A stretch of DNA of 64,000 nt, taken from CAZIBG01 sp964536985 (GTDB taxonomy: Bacteria; Patescibacteriota; Saccharimonadia; Saccharimonadales; AWTP1-31). The stretch is from contig CAZIBG010000001.1 of the NCBI GenBank assembly GCA_964536985.1, forward strand, positions 62,001 to 126,000, read 5' to 3'. The notes under the pieces were generated by a model. That model was not told the DNA's origin. It was given only the letters and a program-made list of their open reading frames with translations, and made no database searches. The first letter of the stretch is position 1. Every line of letters starts with the position of its first letter. Shown one piece after another: positions 9,133-17,124 of the stretch. A program made the position numbers and the translations under genes.

Positions 9133-10419
9133 TCATCCTTTCATGTAACTTTTAAGAACATCGGGGATACGGTTTGTCCCGTCGGCATTTTGATAGTTTT
9201 CAAGTACCGCCTTAATGATCCGTCCCAATGCAAATGCAGTGGCATCATTGGTGTGCACGAGTTCAACGCTTGCATCAGCCCGACGGATTCGAGTTTTGAG
9301 TCGGCGCGCCTGATAGTCGGTCATGTAATCTGCAGTATGAGTTTCTCGATATGCTCCCTGCGCCGGCATCCATACATTGATATCAACTCCTGTGGCATTA
9401 GGTCGGCCTATGTCTGCCGTGCACTTGCGGATCAACTGATATGGTAGCTCTAGTGCCGCTACTAAGTATTCCTGGATTGCAACCAGAAGTTTGTGTTCAT
9501 CAAGGCCCGTTTCTGGCGTGCTAAAAACTTCCATTTCCAGTTTATCGAACTGATGCATGCGAAATAGCCCCTCAGTGTCCTTGCCATATGTTCCGGCTTC
9601 CCTTCGAAAACTCGTGGAGTATCCAAGGTAGCGTATTGGTAGACTTTTTTCATCGATTATCTCGTTCATGTACATGGTGCAGAGACTGTGTTCTGCGCTA
9701 GCATTCATCCAAAGTTCGTCGTCAGCCAGCTTATACGTCACCTCTTCGGCATCAAGACGAGCCGAGGCTTCGTAAGGCACTGTGGCAACCATGGCAGGTG
9801 GGATGACCGGGGTAAACGCTTTTGGTACTACATTAAGATTATTTTCTTTAATAAGTTTGGCAAGCAATGTTTCATCGCTTAGCGTGTCTAGAACAAATTG
9901 GATGATTGCAAATTGCAATCGAACAACATCACCCTTTATATACGCAAACCGAGCACCTGCCACTTTAGCAGCACGCTCCTTATCAATTGTGTCATTTTTG
10001 AGTCCAAGCTCTCCATCGTTGAGTGGTTTAAAGTCAAACTCAGGAATCTTTCCGACAGTCTTAACAACGACATTCTCATCCTCAGAGGCCCCGACCGGTA
10101 CATCATCAAGTGGCATATTAGGAATTGCCTTGAGCATCTGAACTACATCTAGTTCAAGTGGAGCTAGCTTGTGCTCAAGCAATGTGACTCTTTCCTTGAG
10201 ATCCTTGCCTCTCTCTATTTGCTCGTCTGTCGGCTTGCCAGCGCTCAAACTTGAACTATGAGCATTTCGCTCTGCGCGTGCATCTTCTAGCTCCACTAAA
10301 ACATTTCGACGGTCTTCGTCTACTTTCAATAGCTCGCTAATGTCAATGACATAGCCTTTTTGGGCGGACTTTTCTTGGACTAGTTCGGGATTATCTCGGA
10401 TAAATTGGATGTCTAACAT
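9133..10419 (-). CDS. serS: Seryl-tRNA synthetase
   Basis: 428 aa class II synthetase. An N-terminal coiled-coil arm (about residues 30-105) for the long variable arm of tRNA-Ser is followed by the catalytic core. Motif 2 is in TSFRREAGTYGKDTEGLFRMHQF and motif 3 in TNDATAFALGRIIKAVLE, where the usual NGT/ALAVPR is diverged. It has no upstream Shine-Dalgarno. TATACT (10426-10431 on the minus strand) ends 6 nt before the ATG. Confidence 0.95.
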   Translation of the reverse strand: MLDIQFIRDNPELVQEKSAQKGYVIDISELLKVDEDRRNVLVELEDARAERNAHSSSLSAGKPTDEQIERGKDLKERVTLLEHKLAPLELDVVQMLKAIPNMPLDDVPVGASEDENVVVKTVGKIPEFDFKPLNDGELGLKNDTIDKERAAKVAGARFAYIKGDVVRLQFAIIQFVLDTLSDETLLAKLIKENNLNVVPKAFTPVIPPAMVATVPYEASARLDAEEVTYKLADDELWMNASAEHSLCTMYMNEIIDEKSLPIRYLGYSTSFRREAGTYGKDTEGLFRMHQFDKLEMEVFSTPETGLDEHKLLVAIQEYLVAALELPYQLIRKCTADIGRPNATGVDINVWMPAQGAYRETHTADYMTDYQARRLKTRIRRADASVELVHTNDATAFALGRIIKAVLENYQNADGTNRIPDVLKSYMKG

Positions 10420-10442
10420 ACAGTTAGTATACCGTAAGTCCG

Positions 10443-11231
10443 TTACAATTTCTTCTTAGAGATGTGCTGCAAAGTTAACTCTGTTCGACGGCGAGCATAG
10501 GTACAGTAATCACAGTCGCCGCCCATGGCTGCCTGTCCAACAGCTGGCATGTCACCTTCTATGCATTCTTTCATGGCCAACAACGTCTTCTCGACCCATG
10601 CATCGTTACCGTGATGAGGAAAAACATTTGTTCGAAATTCCACCACATCATTAAAGCCGTCTTTACTAGCATCACCATTGGCATATACAAAATAGCCGGT
10701 GTCGCTGACTTTATGACCATTGGCTCGAAGCAACCATTGGTATGTTTCCATCTGGCGTCGATAGCTATCTTGCCAACCTCCAACAGGACCAAGACTGGTG
10801 ATTTCCTTGTCTTTTGCGGTAGCTTTGTAGTCTACAACGATCAATTCCCCGTCATCATTTACCCAGACATCATCAACCGCCCCAAAGACATGAAGATTAG
10901 TGGGCTGATGCACGGTAAAGACGCCAACAAAATTCTCTCGCCAGGTGTCCATGTCTGGATGAACAAAAGGTTTAGCCGCTATGTTGAATTTTATCTGCAA
11001 AGGATGCTGCGTACCTGCGGCACGATGAACATCAAATTCTTTTTTGAACAACTCGTCGATTGCTTTATTGATGTTGAATGGTGGAGTGTTTGGGCGAGTA
11101 ATTTTATGGCGAACGTCTAGCCAGAAGCAACGCGGACATTGCGTAAACAATTCTATCTTACTTCGGCTAACCTTAAACGGGGCTGTTTGCCCAGGCGAAT
11201 ACGGCTGACTTCGTTCCCTCCAATAATTCAT
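10443..11231 (-). CDS. PD-(D/E)XK nuclease-family protein with CxxC pairs
   Basis: 262 aa. The core nuclease motif is GAVDDVWVNDDGELIVVDYKAT: an Asp, then the VDYK (D/E-x-K) signature about a dozen residues on, and a Gln/Tyr motif in YRRQMETYQWLL, as in RecB- and Cas4-type nucleases. Two cysteine pairs frame the domain, QCPRC near residue 31 and DCDYC near residue 244. They could hold an iron-sulfur cluster as in Cas4 and AddB. There is no helicase domain and no CRISPR context. A DNA repair or processing nuclease is likely, exact role unknown. TACAAT ends 6 nt before the ATG (leaderless). Confidence 0.75.
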   Translation of the reverse strand: MNYWRERSQPYSPGQTAPFKVSRSKIELFTQCPRCFWLDVRHKITRPNTPPFNINKAIDELFKKEFDVHRAAGTQHPLQIKFNIAAKPFVHPDMDTWRENFVGVFTVHQPTNLHVFGAVDDVWVNDDGELIVVDYKATAKDKEITSLGPVGGWQDSYRRQMETYQWLLRANGHKVSDTGYFVYANGDASKDGFNDVVEFRTNVFPHHGNDAWVEKTLLAMKECIEGDMPAVGQAAMGGDCDYCTYARRRTELTLQHISKKKL

Positions 11232-11249
11232 CTGCTTATTGTAACAGCT

Positions 11250-12122
11250 CTAGTTGGTGAAGCTTCGGATAATAGCTCGGTATAGTCGCGGGTGTTTGCG
11301 TTCCAAATATTCTAAAACCAATACTACTGAGAATGGTATGGCAAATGATATGACGACCCCCAAAAGTCGTATCCAGTCGGTTATACCATGTAGCTCTACA
11401 AATTCCGATCCTGGCTCTGTTGCCAGCATCCAAGAAAATGAAATGAATAGGCCAATAAAGATACAAATTATCCAAGCAAGTCGAACCATATGGCCGCCGA
11501 TCTTTGCAGTTTGCTCAGGGATTATATCCATCATCCGAGAATCAATAACTTCCTGATGTCCTTTATCCTTCCATGACTTTAACCTGTGATCAATCTCGGC
11601 AAGTAGTACCTGTGCTGCGTCGAGTATTGCCTGTTCTGCTTTTGGCTTCTTAAATACTCTTTTTTGACTGATTAGCCTAAGATGCTGTCCTCTTATCTCT
11701 ACATCGTAGTGCCTAGATGAATCAATGAGTGTTTGCATTACATCGGGTGAGATAATACTAAGTGCCAACTGCTTTGAGCCGTCAGCTGCATACAACTGGA
11801 AATACTTATCAAAGTTTCCTTCTAAAGAAACTTTATATTTTTTGGGGAAATAGAACCGCGGCCCAGACATTCTTGAGTCTGCATGACTATCGAGGTATAT
11901 ATGTGGAAGGTGCTTATCAAGTGTAATATCGATACCTCGAAACTTGATCATCCGACCGGTTTTAACCACTACCTCCGATTCAATGTCATCGCCAAACTTG
12001 TAGTCATAGACTTTCTTACCGATATATAGCCTGCCGCTCTTTACGCGAGTCTGCATGAACCACCACAAACAGTAAAGTGCACCGAGTGTTAATAGGGTAT
12101 TGATAATGTTCTGTGAGTTCAA
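11250..12122 (-). CDS. Unrecognised membrane protein
   Basis: 290 aa, family not recognised. One membrane segment lies at the N-terminus (about residues 7-23). A large soluble region follows (about 25-205), with beta-rich sequence up to 150 and a charged helix at 160-185. Two further membrane segments lie at about 213-232 and 247-270. The start overlaps the rsmE stop by 4 bp (ATG inside the stop junction), so the two are coupled. A function cannot be assigned. The large middle part is probably cytoplasmic or extracellular depending on insertion. Confidence 0.7.
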   Translation of the reverse strand: MNSQNIINTLLTLGALYCLWWFMQTRVKSGRLYIGKKVYDYKFGDDIESEVVVKTGRMIKFRGIDITLDKHLPHIYLDSHADSRMSGPRFYFPKKYKVSLEGNFDKYFQLYAADGSKQLALSIISPDVMQTLIDSSRHYDVEIRGQHLRLISQKRVFKKPKAEQAILDAAQVLLAEIDHRLKSWKDKGHQEVIDSRMMDIIPEQTAKIGGHMVRLAWIICIFIGLFISFSWMLATEPGSEFVELHGITDWIRLLGVVISFAIPFSVVLVLEYLERKHPRLYRAIIRSFTN

Positions 12123-12802
12123 GACATAACCTTCATGACCGAAGCGATGCTTGCCGTCTCGGCCCTTAGCGTAAAGTCATGAAGAGCTAAATGTTTTATG
12201 TCGTGTTGGATAAATAGTTGTTTCTCGGCATCACTCCAGCCGCCCTCTGGTCCAATCAGCAAGCCGATCTTTTGATCTGATGCCAATGCCGACTCACTAC
12301 CTTGTTCACAGATGTAGAGCGTTATATCTTGGCCATATTGTTCTATCGCCTTCGACACATGCATAGCATCGCGCACCTTTGGGATATCACTTCGTTCACA
12401 TTGTTCAGATGCCTCGATCACAATCTTTTGGGCTCTTTCTAAATTAAAGCCGGTTTTTTCTGAACGGTCAGCAATCAGTGGAATAAAGTGGCTGACCCCA
12501 AGTTCTGTGCACTTTTGCAGAACCCAGTCGTTCTTATCTTTCTTGAGCAGAGACCAAAATAAATAGATGTTCTTGGTAGGTAGTTTCCTTGTATATTCAG
12601 TAATCAGCTCCAGGTGAGCTTCCCCTGGGTTCATCTCTGTGATCTTATATAGGCGATCCTGTGTTTTACCGTCGAACAAGACCAGCTCCTGCCCCGCCCT
12701 AAACCGCAGCACCTTTGTCCACTGATGCAGTGTCTGCTCATCCTTAAACCAAAAATCACGATCAAGATTGATATCGGGCGTATAAAATCGATGGATCTTC
12801 AT
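12119..12802 (-). CDS. rsmE: 16S rRNA (uracil1498-N3)-methyltransferase
   Basis: 227 aa SPOUT-class methylase. It has an N-terminal PUA-like domain (about 1-70) and a C-terminal trefoil-knot domain with IGLLIGPEGGWSDAEKQLF and LTLRAETASIASV, the S-adenosylmethionine-binding signatures of RsmE. It methylates U1498 of 16S rRNA in assembled 30S subunits. The start overlaps the upstream stop by one base and its end overlaps the next gene, so it belongs to a compact operon of 13440-11250. Confidence 0.93.
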   Translation of the reverse strand: MKIHRFYTPDINLDRDFWFKDEQTLHQWTKVLRFRAGQELVLFDGKTQDRLYKITEMNPGEAHLELITEYTRKLPTKNIYLFWSLLKKDKNDWVLQKCTELGVSHFIPLIADRSEKTGFNLERAQKIVIEASEQCERSDIPKVRDAMHVSKAIEQYGQDITLYICEQGSESALASDQKIGLLIGPEGGWSDAEKQLFIQHDIKHLALHDFTLRAETASIASVMKVMS

Positions 12803-13440
12803 TAACTATCCGATACGCTATGCGACTCTGCCCAATAGTAGCTAAAAATACCGCCGAATATAAGGATGGTACAGAACCACGAGATTAACTGCTGGGCCAT
12901 TGTGTCGCTACCGTCAACAAACTGAAACAGTGCAAATATCGTGTGGACGAGCAGCACTATGAAACACAATCCTTGCGTAGTCTGCACCAGGTGAACTCTT
13001 GCGGCCACCCGCTTCACGTCAGGATCCTTTGCTTCTACACGACGGATTCGAGCAAACAAGATCAAGAATAGTGGAAGTGTTACCATCAAGGCCGTTAACG
13101 GAAACTTAACCACGTCAGCATCGGTAGTGAATAGAAAGGCGTTAAATATCCAGAAAGTGGCAAATGCTGCCACCCAAAGATTCAAAAACATGATGTTGTA
13201 TTCAAATACTTTGGCTTTCAAACCCTGCTCTCTGCTATCCAAAAGATCAGAAGAGTTGCGAGTCTGCGTACTTTTTGACTTACCGTTAGTTGGCGGTTTT
13301 GGAACCTCCAAGTCACCAAGAGCTTCATTTATGTCGCTATCCGGCCAACCTTGGGCACTCAGTTTTTGTAGAATATCCTCATCGGATAGTTTTGCGCCTC
13401 TTGCCTTCTGAACAAATGAATCTAAATCTGAGTTTGCCAT
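12802..13440 (-). CDS. Unrecognised four-helix membrane protein with N-terminal helical domain
   Basis: 212 aa. The first 45 residues form a small helical motif (LSDEDILQKLSAQGWPDSDINEAL), seen ahead of membrane domains in many small-genome bacteria. A Pro/Ser/Thr linker follows, then four membrane segments (about residues 80-100, 112-130, 150-170, 182-205). It has no catalytic motif. AAGGAG precedes the ATG and a TATAGT hexamer lies about 20 nt upstream, so this is the first gene of the rsmE operon with a normal leader. Confidence 0.7.
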   Translation of the reverse strand: MANSDLDSFVQKARGAKLSDEDILQKLSAQGWPDSDINEALGDLEVPKPPTNGKSKSTQTRNSSDLLDSREQGLKAKVFEYNIMFLNLWVAAFATFWIFNAFLFTTDADVVKFPLTALMVTLPLFLILFARIRRVEAKDPDVKRVAARVHLVQTTQGLCFIVLLVHTIFALFQFVDGSDTMAQQLISWFCTILIFGGIFSYYWAESHSVSDS

Positions 13441-13461
13441 TATGAGCTCCTTATCTCTTTA

Positions 13462-14736
13462 CTATAACGCATTCTTCTTTAGTTTAAGCACTACAAGTGA
13501 TTCAATATGTGGCGTCCGTGGGAAAAAGTTATAGCCCTCAATCAACGATATATCATAAACTTCAGCCAGGTGCGCGACATCCCTTGCCTGAGTAGATGGA
13601 TTGCACGAAAGATAACAGATTAGAACCGGTTTTTTATCTAATATGTGGTCGACCACACTATGGTGCAGTCCGCTGCGAGGAGGATCAACGATTAGGCAGG
13701 TATCGGATTGTATGTAGCTTAAAGCCTCTTCCGAGCTGGCGTGAACCACCTCTATGCTGCGTCCCTCGGTGTTATGCTTTGCCATGGCGATATTTGCCGG
13801 GTCCAACTCTATCAAGGCTTTGGTGCCTGATATTGGTATACCAATGGAACCGACACCGGCATACATATCGATAATGTTTTTACTACCCGCCACCTGCTTG
13901 TCGATCTGCTTTAAGGCCATTTCAAAGACGGGTATATTTACCTGGAAGAACCCTGATACATCATATTGCATTGATGTGCCAAGTAACTCATCACTAAGTC
14001 TGGTATCACCAATAGCATAGATCAACTTGGTAGGTACCGAGGCTGGGCTCTTAGGATTTGAGTGATACACCTTCATGCCTTGTACGCCTTCTGGAATATC
14101 AATCTTTGGGAAAGATTTTGGCTTTACATACAACGCTACTGTAACGCTCCCCTGTTGGTCACATCGCAAAACAAGTGATTTTAAGTCACTCGCGCGAACA
14201 CCTATTTTGTTCAATTCGGCAAGAATATTGCCTGCAGCCGTATTGATGGCTGGAAGCGCCAAAGCACTTCCTGTAACAATCTGTTTTTGATGAGTTCCTC
14301 GGTTATAAAATGCAAAGTGTAAGCCGTCGTCGTCTCCATAGAAGGAAAATTCAATCTTATTTCGGTAGGCAAAGGGCTTATCGTCGGATCGCATAGTAAT
14401 ATCGCCGACCGTAACACCTTCCCGCCTAAATGCATCGGCAAGAATTTGCGTTTTATACATGTTCTCGGCTTGAAGTTCGATAATTTGCCACGGCGATGTC
14501 GCCAGGTATATGCTTTCTTCCGGCTCGATACGATACTTGGAGGCAATTATAATATCCTCTGCTACAGCCTCGGCAAAGTCTTTCTTGCTGCGGGTTATAC
14601 GAGCCTTCACTTTCTCACCAGGCAATGAGTTCCAGACAAAAACCTTGCGTCCATCATCCAATACGCCGAGTCCTTGTCCGCCATGAACAAGCTTATCAAT
14701 TACAGCCTCTTCGTAAACAATTTTTTTCTTTGTCAT
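13462..14736 (-). CDS. 23S rRNA (uracil-C5)-methyltransferase, RlmD/RumA type, without Fe-S cysteines
   Basis: 424 aa. It has an N-terminal TRAM RNA-binding domain (about 1-60), a central domain, and a C-terminal Rossmann methylase with DMYAGVGSIGI, DPPRSGL and the catalytic loop YLSCNPSTQARD, whose Cys is the nucleophile. RlmD enzymes normally carry four cysteines for a 4Fe-4S cluster after the TRAM domain. Here that stretch (TSPWQIIELQAENMYKTQ) has none, so the cluster is missing. The target could be U1939 or U747 of 23S rRNA. It lies 9 bp downstream of the heliorhodopsin gene and has no clear Shine-Dalgarno, so it is probably co-transcribed. Confidence 0.85.
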   Translation of the reverse strand: MTKKKIVYEEAVIDKLVHGGQGLGVLDDGRKVFVWNSLPGEKVKARITRSKKDFAEAVAEDIIIASKYRIEPEESIYLATSPWQIIELQAENMYKTQILADAFRREGVTVGDITMRSDDKPFAYRNKIEFSFYGDDDGLHFAFYNRGTHQKQIVTGSALALPAINTAAGNILAELNKIGVRASDLKSLVLRCDQQGSVTVALYVKPKSFPKIDIPEGVQGMKVYHSNPKSPASVPTKLIYAIGDTRLSDELLGTSMQYDVSGFFQVNIPVFEMALKQIDKQVAGSKNIIDMYAGVGSIGIPISGTKALIELDPANIAMAKHNTEGRSIEVVHASSEEALSYIQSDTCLIVDPPRSGLHHSVVDHILDKKPVLICYLSCNPSTQARDVAHLAEVYDISLIEGYNFFPRTPHIESLVVLKLKKNAL

Positions 14737-14745
14737 TAAGATCGA

Positions 14746-15555
14746 TTACGGACGCAGAGCACCAAAGAACACTTGCCACGCCAATGCCGACTTGGCGACT
14801 AAGCTTAGAATCATATATACGCGCTCACCGTAAAGGTAGTCCGCCCACTTACCCTTCTTGGTGTATTGCAGATACATGTTGAGTGCAAAACTGTTAAAGA
14901 ATACGAAGATGCTGGCATAGATAAAGTAAACGAATGTCGGAACGCCTTCTACTCCGTAGACTTCTGCTCCAATAAAGTAAGCCGCCAAAACAATCCACGG
15001 AACAATGCCTGCGATACAGCCGATCCAATATGGAAGCCAGTTAATTTTCTTGGCACCTGAGTTTTGAAGCTCCATCACCAGTCCTGTCAGGTTCATCACC
15101 AGAGTAAGAGCAAAGATCATGAGTAAGCTTGAGAAGTCATAGACTCCGCTCAGAAGTGCTATTGCGATCATCATGGTGCTGGCGCTAAATCCATACTCAA
15201 TCCATCGAAGCTTATTTATTCCCTTCTTCAGGTTAGACTCATATGTTTTTCGGTATCTAGTTGCAATAATAACGTGGGCCAATGCCGACATGAACAGGAA
15301 CGCGGCCACTAAATAGGCGATATTAACACTAAATAAGGTGTGTTGAGCAGATGCCAATACAGGCTTGCCTGCTACCTTAGAGGCAATACTGTCGATCGTC
15401 AGGAATGACGTAGTTATTGGCCAAGTAATACCCTTGGCAAGCACCAATATTATGACGCCTTGTACGAAGTGCAAAACAGCCAGGTTGCGATTCCATTTAT
15501 GCAGATTCTCGATCTTGATATTTTGTTTTCTATTGAAGAATTGTAGTAATTTCAT
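14746..15555 (-). CDS. Heliorhodopsin
   Basis: 269 aa with seven predicted membrane segments. The last carries SLVAKSALAWQVF, the heliorhodopsin signature, with Lys255 as the retinal Schiff-base lysine and Ser251 one turn before. Helix C has RWIEYGFSAS, with Glu120 as the expected counterion. His29 (AVLHFVQG) and His94 match the two histidines near the Schiff base in the studied heliorhodopsin 48C12 (from memory: His23, His80, Glu107, Lys241). The family has an inverted topology (N-terminus inside), binds all-trans retinal and has a slow photocycle. Its role is debated: sensing, ion transport or regulation of a partner enzyme. No retinal synthesis gene is in the window. TACACT ends 7 nt before the ATG (leaderless). 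It is followed by the RlmD-like gene. Confidence 0.93.
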   Translation of the reverse strand: MKLLQFFNRKQNIKIENLHKWNRNLAVLHFVQGVIILVLAKGITWPITTSFLTIDSIASKVAGKPVLASAQHTLFSVNIAYLVAAFLFMSALAHVIIATRYRKTYESNLKKGINKLRWIEYGFSASTMMIAIALLSGVYDFSSLLMIFALTLVMNLTGLVMELQNSGAKKINWLPYWIGCIAGIVPWIVLAAYFIGAEVYGVEGVPTFVYFIYASIFVFFNSFALNMYLQYTKKGKWADYLYGERVYMILSLVAKSALAWQVFFGALRP

Positions 15556-15603
15556 ACTTGTTAGTGTAGCACATCAAGCCCCTGTTGGTCGCTGTTGAGG
15601 TGG

Positions 15604-15609
15604 TATACT
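15604..15609 (+). promoter_or_regulatory. Extended -10 box of the sortase gene
   Basis: TATACT preceded by TGG, giving an extended -10, and ending 10 nt before the ATG at 15620. The leader would be only 3-4 nt and contains no Shine-Dalgarno. It is back to back with the heliorhodopsin promoter. Confidence 0.6.
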
Positions 15610-15619
15610 ACTTATAGTA

Positions 15620-16285
15620 ATGAAGTCTTCAATAAAAATTCCAAAACGACATATTTTACAGAATAAAAACATTTCTCGGCCGAAACGTTCCAAAAAATCT
15701 AAGGCTTTAATTGGCATCCTGCTAACGATCAGTCTCGTCAGTATTGTTTTGCTCAGCCTACCCTATATTCCGCGCATCACGTTTTTAATTAAGAAACCAA
15801 AGATCAATCCTGCTGCTTATCAGGAAGCCGCAAAGTCGACAAAAGCAGGCACTCCGGTCAAGGTGGACCCACAGAAACCAGGAAACAGATTAGTACTCCC
15901 TGATATTGGAGTGGACACCCAAGTAATTGAAGGTAAGAATCTTAATGTTATCGGCAAGAACCAAGGCGTCTGGAGAGAGTCCCGAACTATCACGCCAGAA
16001 ATAGACGGTAACTTAGTTATTGCTGGGCATCGCTTCTTATATACCGCCACTAACGGTGGCTGGTTTTATAATCTTCCTGAGCTGAAGGTTGGACAGACTA
16101 TTTATGTACGATGGAATGATAAGGTCTATCCGTATGAGGTTTACCGCACACGATCCGTTCTTCCAACGCAGGTTGATATACGTGATGCCGAACCGGGTGT
16201 TCCGCGAAAACTAACTATGTACACCTGCTACCCATTAGGCAGTACTTCTAAACGATTCGTTATAGAAGCAAAACAGATCAATTAA
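15620..16285 (+). CDS. Sortase (class E/D-like transpeptidase)
   Basis: 221 aa. A basic N-terminus precedes one membrane anchor (about residues 28-58). The sortase beta-barrel follows with all catalytic residues: His137 in AGHRF, Cys203 in MYTCYP and Arg212 in SKRFVIE. Sortases cleave a C-terminal sorting motif of exported proteins and join them to the cell wall or to each other as pili. The TxTC form with a small loop set looks most like class E or D. No sortase substrate with an LPxTG-like signal is visible nearby. The stop abuts the msrA stop. Confidence 0.9.
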   Translation: MKSSIKIPKRHILQNKNISRPKRSKKSKALIGILLTISLVSIVLLSLPYIPRITFLIKKPKINPAAYQEAAKSTKAGTPVKVDPQKPGNRLVLPDIGVDTQVIEGKNLNVIGKNQGVWRESRTITPEIDGNLVIAGHRFLYTATNGGWFYNLPELKVGQTIYVRWNDKVYPYEVYRTRSVLPTQVDIRDAEPGVPRKLTMYTCYPLGSTSKRFVIEAKQIN

Positions 16286-16810
16286 CTACTTTATGCGGCT
16301 AGTAAATTTTGCCCTGAGCTTAACGAGTTTTGGATTGATAATAACTTGGCAATAGCCCTGTTCGGGGTGTTTCTGAAAGTAGTTCTGATGTTCATCTTCA
16401 GCGTCAAAGAAATCACCAAGCTTAGCAACTTCTGTTACTACCGGATCATCCCAAAGTTTTGAGACTTTAGTAATTGATTCTTTAATAACAGCCTTCTGTT
16501 TGTCGTCGGTATAGAGAATTATTGACCGATACTCTGTACCTTTATCATATCCCTGGTAGTTTAGAGTCGTTGGGTTGTGCATTGCCCAGAAAATATCCAA
16601 TACATCATCTAGGGATATGACGCTTGGATCAAAAATAACTTTCACTACCTCAGCATGACCCGTGTCGCCTTCTGCAACTGAGTAGTATGTGGGATTGGTG
16701 GTGTGACCTCCAGCATACCCAGAAACAACGTCTTTAACCCCTTGAATAAGCCGGTAGCCGGCGTCCAAACACCAAAAGCAACCACCGCCAAGAACGATCG
16801 TTTCTGTCAT
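16286..16810 (-). CDS. msrA: Peptide methionine-S-sulfoxide reductase A
   Basis: 174 aa. It has the catalytic GCFWC motif (Cys11, Cys14) and the family YAGG(H)TTNPTY and GHAEVVKV motifs. MsrA reduces methionine-S-sulfoxide in oxidised proteins using thioredoxin-type donors. A resolving cysteine is not obvious near the C-terminus apart from Cys in GYCQVIINP. It lies 2 bp after the DUF427 gene and shares its operon. Confidence 0.95.
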   Translation of the reverse strand: MTETIVLGGGCFWCLDAGYRLIQGVKDVVSGYAGGHTTNPTYYSVAEGDTGHAEVVKVIFDPSVISLDDVLDIFWAMHNPTTLNYQGYDKGTEYRSIILYTDDKQKAVIKESITKVSKLWDDPVVTEVAKLGDFFDAEDEHQNYFQKHPEQGYCQVIINPKLVKLRAKFTSRIK

Positions 16811-16812
16811 GG

Positions 16813-17115
16813 CTATTCCGATACAGTTACGTCTTTCCAGAAAGCAATGTAATCGGTAAAGTCTTTTTTAACCTGATCAATTGCCGTTGGCAATGGATTT
16901 GGATAGCTCCAGGCATTATCCTCACTACTAGCACCGTCTTTACCAACATTAAAATACTGACAGACACCCTTCCATGGGCAGGTGTACGGGGTTGGACTCT
17001 TGGTTAGGTACTCTTGTTTGACGCTGGCTGGCGGGAAATACCAATTCCCCTCTATATACACAAGATCCTTACGATCGGCTTCGGCAATGACCTCGTCGTT
17101 CCATACTGCTTTCAT
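16813..17115 (-). CDS. DUF427-family small protein
   Basis: 100 aa, matching the DUF427 fold by its VWNDEVIAEADRKDLVYIEGNWYFPP opening and the TPYTCPWKGVCQYFNV segment with YPNPLPTA near the end. The biochemical function of the family is not established. It is often found near redox or stress genes and here sits in front of msrA. AAGGAG precedes the ATG. Confidence 0.85.
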   Translation of the reverse strand: MKAVWNDEVIAEADRKDLVYIEGNWYFPPASVKQEYLTKSPTPYTCPWKGVCQYFNVGKDGASSEDNAWSYPNPLPTAIDQVKKDFTDYIAFWKDVTVSE

Positions 17116-17124
17116 ACCTTCTCC

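Noticed and set aside
10443..11231. Cas4 of a CRISPR system
   Set aside because: No cas genes or repeats nearby, and the cysteine arrangement differs from Cas4.
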